Positions 59,655 to 64,000 of a stretch of 64,000 bases of DNA are shown here, piece by piece. Within the stretch, counting starts at the first letter, position 1, and the number at the start of each line of letters is the position of its first letter. This DNA comes from Artemisia argyi (Eukaryota; Streptophyta; Magnoliopsida; Asterales; Asteraceae). Location of the stretch: positions 94,641,844-94,705,843 of the forward strand of contig CM060694.1 of NCBI GenBank assembly GCA_030686995.1, read 5' to 3'. The notes under the pieces were generated by a model. It saw only the letters and a program-made list of their open reading frames with translations. It had not been told where the DNA came from and searched no databases. The translations under genes were made by a program, and so were the position numbers.

Positions 59655-62571
59655 TGTCACAACTCGTAAATTCTGGTCTTTTCCCGAACTTTCACATTTA
59701 CTATTCATCGGTTACTATTCATCGATCACTATTCATCATTTTACTATTCATCATTTTTGAGGACAGTTTGATATTCTGAGAAGCGTTTTAAAATTTTACT
59801 ATTCATAAAACACTATTCACCTCCGGAGAAAATTTGTCATTTATGCGTGAGTTGCGTCATTTCTGTATACGTACGGTTATTTACCTAATAAACGTTATCT
59901 TATGAGCTATTATTTTGAATAATTGATCCGATAATCCCAACTATGGTCCTAACATATTTTTATACTCATAATAATAATATAAAAATTATATTATTAATTT
60001 AACCGGTGTTTTCAAATCAATTACTATATTTTACGGTTGGAGCTTATTACTCTGTCGGTTCGCGATATTTCAACCCGATCATTATTTTAACTTCCGATTC
60101 TCACCAGGAATATTATGTTACAATTTTTACAACTTCATTATATTTTATTTCACCTCGTTAATATTTATTGTTAGTTAACTCGGTACCCGGTATCACCTAA
60201 AACTAATAATATCTACCTAAACTACACCAAAGTCCAAGAATTCTTACATACTCATCCACCCTACCATACCAATCAACCTTACATAATTAAAAACCTTACT
60301 AACCATTTAATGCTTGTCCAAAACTTTGTATAACCTACTATATATATATCACACTTACATTTCAACTCATTCATTCCACAAAATATCAACTAGAAAAAGT
60401 TCTCATCTTTTCTTTCTCTCCTCTCATGAACCGGCCAAGCCACAAGACCAAGAAGAAACATCAAAATTTTGAAGATCAAGTCACAATCAAGCTCTATTTT
60501 CCATCCTAGTTAGGGTTTTGTGATAAAACTCTAGTTTTCTTTACATCATCATCTTCAAAACTCATCCAATCATCAAGTAAGCTTCAAGATCACTTGTTGA
60601 TCTTTCCATACTTTCATTTTTCTAGTTTCATGTTGTTTATTCAAGATCTATATGCATATGTTAGTTTATACCACTCTATTTATACTTTTTATAACTTATG
60701 AACCCTAGATACTTAATATAAGTAGATCCATAAGTTTTATTAACATCCTCATGAGATCCACCAAGGTCGGTGATGTTTAGGAACCCATGACACCCTAAGA
60801 AGGTGTATGGTAAGATTAGACTAGATTTGTGGTGATTGAAAGTGGTTTGGTTGGATTAGAAACTAGTTTGGAACATTAGAAATGATTTTTGAAACTACAT
60901 ATTGACCTACTGTCCCTATTTGTGAAACGTGGGAAAATCAGTGGATGATGGGTAATTTTTGATCAAAGATTTAGAAAATACTTTCAAAAACGAAACTTTT
61001 GGCGAAAGAACGGATTAAAACGAGTTAATAACGAAGGAGATATGATTTTCCGAATTTAACGACGAAAACTAGTTTTCTGAAAAACTGCATGCTGTTGGAC
61101 GATTTTCGTTGGACAAATAGAGGCGTTAAACGTAACCTAGTGGAGCCGAGCTATCGAAAAGTATATACTAAAATGAATCCGTGGATATAAAGAACGAGTA
61201 AAATGAGCTTAAAACGACCAAGTTATACATGTTTTAAAATCGTCAAAACTATATATATAGTCACTACTAGAAAATAATATAACTACGTACTAAATAATAT
61301 ATTTTCTAGATTTCTTATTCAAGGAGTTTATTTTTAACTAACGAAATACGTACGACCCAAGGTTTATTTATGCGACTACTAGACGATATCTTAAGGTTTT
61401 CAAAACGAGGAATATAACACTAACGTTTTTATATACGATATATTACGATAAGTTTTTATAAGCCTAGTTGGACTTATTTTTCTTAAGTATGGAAAATACT
61501 TTACTTTGACAATAACACGTATTTTCAAGTTACGAGTGGTATAGGTATCATGTGCATGTGCATTCATTACATCATTTCATGATCTAAGTAGATCACTATC
61601 ATTCATATTAGGTTGCGGTTAGAGATCGAACCTCATTTTCTGTGTATCCACTTTTGCCATCGTAGCTATCGCACCAGGTGAGTCATAGCCCCACTTTTAC
61701 TCTTTATACTTGTTTTAACTCTTTGGGGGAGATACATGCTCAACTACTTGCTTACTAGTATAAATACTCAAAACATACTTTCTTGATACTCAAAACATTT
61801 ATACTTGATTGTTTTATTCTTGATTGTTTTATACTTGATTGTTTTATACTTGATTTCATACATACGTGATGGTGATATACTAAACTGTGTTATACTAAAC
61901 TGTGATGTGTATTCTTGAGCTACTGAGACTTCCAATGGCCCCAGATTAAGTTGCTGGGCACAACCATGGAGACATACATACTTCCAATGGCCCCAGATTA
62001 AGTTGTTGGGCACAACCATGGAGACATACATACAAACGTGAGGTCTTCGGAGATGAAGTGTAGACTCACGACTAATTGCTTAACTGTTGTGATGAACTTA
62101 TACATGTTTTACTCATACTATATATTGTAGCAGTGGGTTGTAAACACACAGGTTACAAGGCTCTTATGGCGGGACTTGTAACTGAGTGGATTTACGATGC
62201 CTTTGCTGGGAAACCTTCATACATATGCATTACATTATTTTTTTTTAACAAACTCTATGAACTCACCAACCTCGTGTTGACACTTTAGCATGTATTTTCA
62301 GGTTTTTAGCAATGGCACGCTACTGGAGGTTTTGGCAGGGCATGGCATGGTCATAGAAGACTCTGATTATTTATATGGGGACCGTTTTAAACTATTTTAA
62401 GGGCCTACTTCCACACTACTTTTAACGATGTAAATTCGATATTTTTGGTTAAACGATTTTATTCTAAATGATTAAAGTGAAAACCATTTTTGAACTAGTG
62501 TTGTAATACCAATTGAGTTACACCCCAGCTACACGTATGCTTCCGCTGGACCCGATTTTGGGGGTGTGACA
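59655..62571 (+). repeat. LARD right LTR with two 52-bp units
   Basis: 2917 bp. It differs from the left LTR by exactly one 52-bp unit (two copies at 61928-62031) and a few substitutions, for example ATGAACTCACC against ATAAACTCACC and TTGTTGGG against TTGCTGGG. Confidence 0.93.
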
Positions 62572-62576
62572 GGGTG

Positions 62577-63133
62577 TACGCCACCTAGAAGCAAATGTCG
62601 ATTCCCGATTAGTAGCCAATCATGTGTTGGGAGAATATGTGGCTAAAGAGGATAACATGGTCCAATACCTCGACAAGATCAAGTCCCTAATCCAGGGTTT
62701 CGACAGGTTCGCCATTAAACAAGTTCCTAGAGGGGAAACAGGAAAGCAGATGCACTAAGCAAGATCACATCTACAAGCTTTGGGCACCTGTCAAAACAAG
62801 TATTGGTAGAGACCCTGAAAAACAAATCCATCTCGGAGATGGAGATATCAACGGTGATAGAAGAGCAGGATCCTATGTGGATGACCCCCATCATCGAGTT
62901 CATAAGCAAGGGTATATGACCCCATGAGCAGAAGGACGCTCGAAGGATACGGCGCACAGCGTAGAGGTTTGAACTTCGAGATGGTATCCTATATCGACGC
63001 TCATTTCTACAACCATGGCTTTGGTGCGTTGGACCTCTTCAGGCAGATTACGTACTCCGAGAGATCCACGCCGGTTCATGCAATATGCACTCAGGACCAC
63101 GGTCCATTGTAGCATGAGCCTTGCGGTCAGGAT
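62577..63133 (+). pseudogene. pol: Tat second RNase H C-terminus and linker to integrase, with stops
   Basis: The protein resumes after the LARD with RHLEANVDSRLVANHVLGEY, the segment with the last RNase H catalytic Asp. It shifts frame near 62743 to ADALSKITSTSFGHLSKQVL, then SISEMEISTVIEEQDPMW, and continues with three stops (about 62917, 62963 and 63113) through RFELRDGILYRRSF and GPLQADYVLREIHAG. This leads into the integrase zinc-binding region. Confidence 0.82.
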
Positions 63134-63867
63134 TGTTAGAGTATGCTCGTGTCATAATAAATAATTATATGGCTAGACATATGTGAGCCTATGGGGTCAC
63201 ACACTTATACACAGAGACACCATTTTATAGATTGTATTTATCGTATTTACAATATATAAACGACTACGTAACTCGGGATTAATAACGGGCTACTAATAAC
63301 TAAGCTAGTACTTAGTTTATTGGATTGGACCAACAAATGGGCAAGCCCATTTAAGGCCCCCATATGGCCGGACATGGTGGGAAACAAGAGGAAAAAGAGC
63401 AAGGGGTTAAGTGTAACATTTTTGTTATAACCTCCTATTGAATTGGTCAATTAAGGTGATCAATTATAATAACCACTTACCAAAAGTCTCTCCTCCTTCC
63501 CCTCCTCAAAAGCCACGAAATTAAACTCAACCATATGAGTTTTTGGTGTTTTTGATCTCATCTAACCTTATTCTAGTGTAGTTCAAGGCTAGATCGCGTG
63601 TTACGAGGTCAAGACTAGCATCGGGTGGTGATCTATGACGTGTAGTGTGTTTCCATCATAGAGGTGATCTATTTTGGTCACTTGGTTTCATAGGTGGTTC
63701 ATGGTGTTGGTGATGGTCTTCATATGATTCTACCGATCACGCTACAAAGGTATAACATGTTGTTTATTATTTGATTGATCATATGGCTATATGAGATCCG
63801 TGTGGGTGATGTTGTTCCGCTGCGTTTATTTGATTCTTATATATTTTATATTCATACATCACCTATA
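63134..63867 (+). mobile_element. 734-bp solo-LTR-like insertion in the Tat integrase
   Basis: Flanked by AGGAT (63129-63133 and 63868-63872); Tat coding resumes exactly after it. It starts TGTTAGAGTATG, typical of a copia LTR, but ends CACCTATA, not with CA, so its 3' end has mutated or the element is of another kind. No coding sequence. Orientation inferred from the TGTTAG start. Confidence 0.7.
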
Positions 63868-64000
63868 AGGATACTATTAGCCTACTATGCATCGCGATGC
63901 GCGGGATATGATAAAGAAATGTAGCGACTGCCAAGTTCATAGACCCATCCCGCGCCAACCACAACAAGAACTAACGCCTATCACTTCTACATGGCCATTC
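63868..64000 (+). pseudogene. pol: Tat integrase N-terminal zinc finger, cut by window end
   Basis: After a TAG near 63878 the frame reads PTMHRDARDMIKKCSDCQVH and then PRQPQQELTPITSTWPF up to the window edge. MHxDAxxxxxxCxxCQxH is the C-terminal half of the HHCC finger of gypsy integrases. Confidence 0.85.

Larger units (their letters stand above)
55964..62571 (+). mobile_element. LARD: large non-autonomous gypsy-type retrotransposon
   Basis: Two long LTRs (55964-58932, 2969 bp; 59655-62571, 2917 bp) start TGTCACAACTCG and end GGGGGTGTGACA, flanked by the 5-bp duplication GGGTG (55959-55963 and 62572-62576). Between them are only 722 bp with a primer-binding site (TGGTATCAGAGC at 58936), no gag or pol, and a purine-rich end (TTAAGGGGTAGATAC) before the second LTR. 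On reading I see just three substitutions between the LTRs plus one 52-bp unit difference, so the insertion is very recent. Internal ends resemble Tekay/Del chromoviruses, which may have supplied the enzymes. Confidence 0.93.
51336..64000 (+). mobile_element. Ty3/gypsy Tat-lineage retrotransposon, decayed, runs off the window
   Basis: 5' LTR 51336-51801, primer-binding site at 51807, gag, protease, RT, a first RNase H and a second RNase H of the kind that marks the Tat (Ogre/Retand) lineage, then the start of integrase at the window edge. The 3' LTR is outside the window. A 6.6-kb LARD and a 734-bp solo-LTR-like unit are inserted in it. Stops and frameshifts occur in gag, protease-RT and integrase, so it is not autonomous. 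Confidence 0.9.

Overview
The window is plant nuclear DNA, most likely from the daisy family (Asteraceae). The main reasons are two intron-containing genes of plant families (an LRR receptor kinase and a mu subunit of the AP-5 adaptor), plant-type CACTA, Mutator-like, hAT, Helitron-like, L1, Ty1/copia and Ty3/gypsy Tat elements, an Au-type SINE tail, and a copia element with an extra ORF of a kind I recall from Asteraceae genomes such as Tanacetum. The family assignment is inference from protein resemblance and was not searched. No prokaryotic features, intact tRNA or rRNA genes, or CRISPR arrays are visible.

Layout. 1-1576: AT-rich flank with a foldback element and a Helitron-like terminus. 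1580-19904: one CACTA (En/Spm) transposon with 3-bp target duplication ATA. Its transposase gene is broken by a 1.4-kb solo LTR (4358-5792, duplication CAAAG), and a downstream exon is split by a complete 11.1-kb Ty1/copia element (8074-19208, minus strand, duplication GCCAT). 20441-22557: a 2.1-kb Mutator-like foldback element with ~1-kb arms and a 10-bp target duplication. 23322-26477: an intact-looking MIK2-like LRR receptor kinase. 27-33.8 kb: relics (DUF247 and receptor-kinase fragments, an L1-type ORF1 with 3' UTR and poly(A) but no ORF2, a copia pol relic). 34.7-37.7 kb: MITEs, minisatellites, a Helitron-like end and an Au SINE tail. 37780-45776: an eight-exon AP5M gene (606 codons by my count) with transposon-loaded introns. 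47.5-51 kb: foldback/microsatellite block, a small unknown gene with premature TAG codons, a 5S-rRNA-like retroposon, a tRNA-like SINE and a hAT MITE. 51336 to the window end: a decayed Ty3/gypsy Tat element whose second RNase H domain is split by a very young 6.6-kb LARD (55964-62571, duplication GGGTG) and whose integrase is split by a 734-bp solo-LTR-like insertion (duplication AGGAT).

Only the receptor kinase (plasma membrane signalling) and AP5M (endosomal/lysosomal trafficking) look like working host genes; they are neighbours but not functionally linked. Almost everything else is nested insertion, and several insertion orders can be read directly from target-site duplications. The best candidates for something under-described are the extra ORF and dispersed CAGTACC motif of the copia element, the TGACGGCGTCA array in the solo LTR, the large foldback element, the 5S-like retroposon, the L1-type ORF1-only element, and the small Q-rich gene at 48.6-49.5 kb. 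All translations, splice sites and repeat boundaries were read by eye; no alignment or database search was run.
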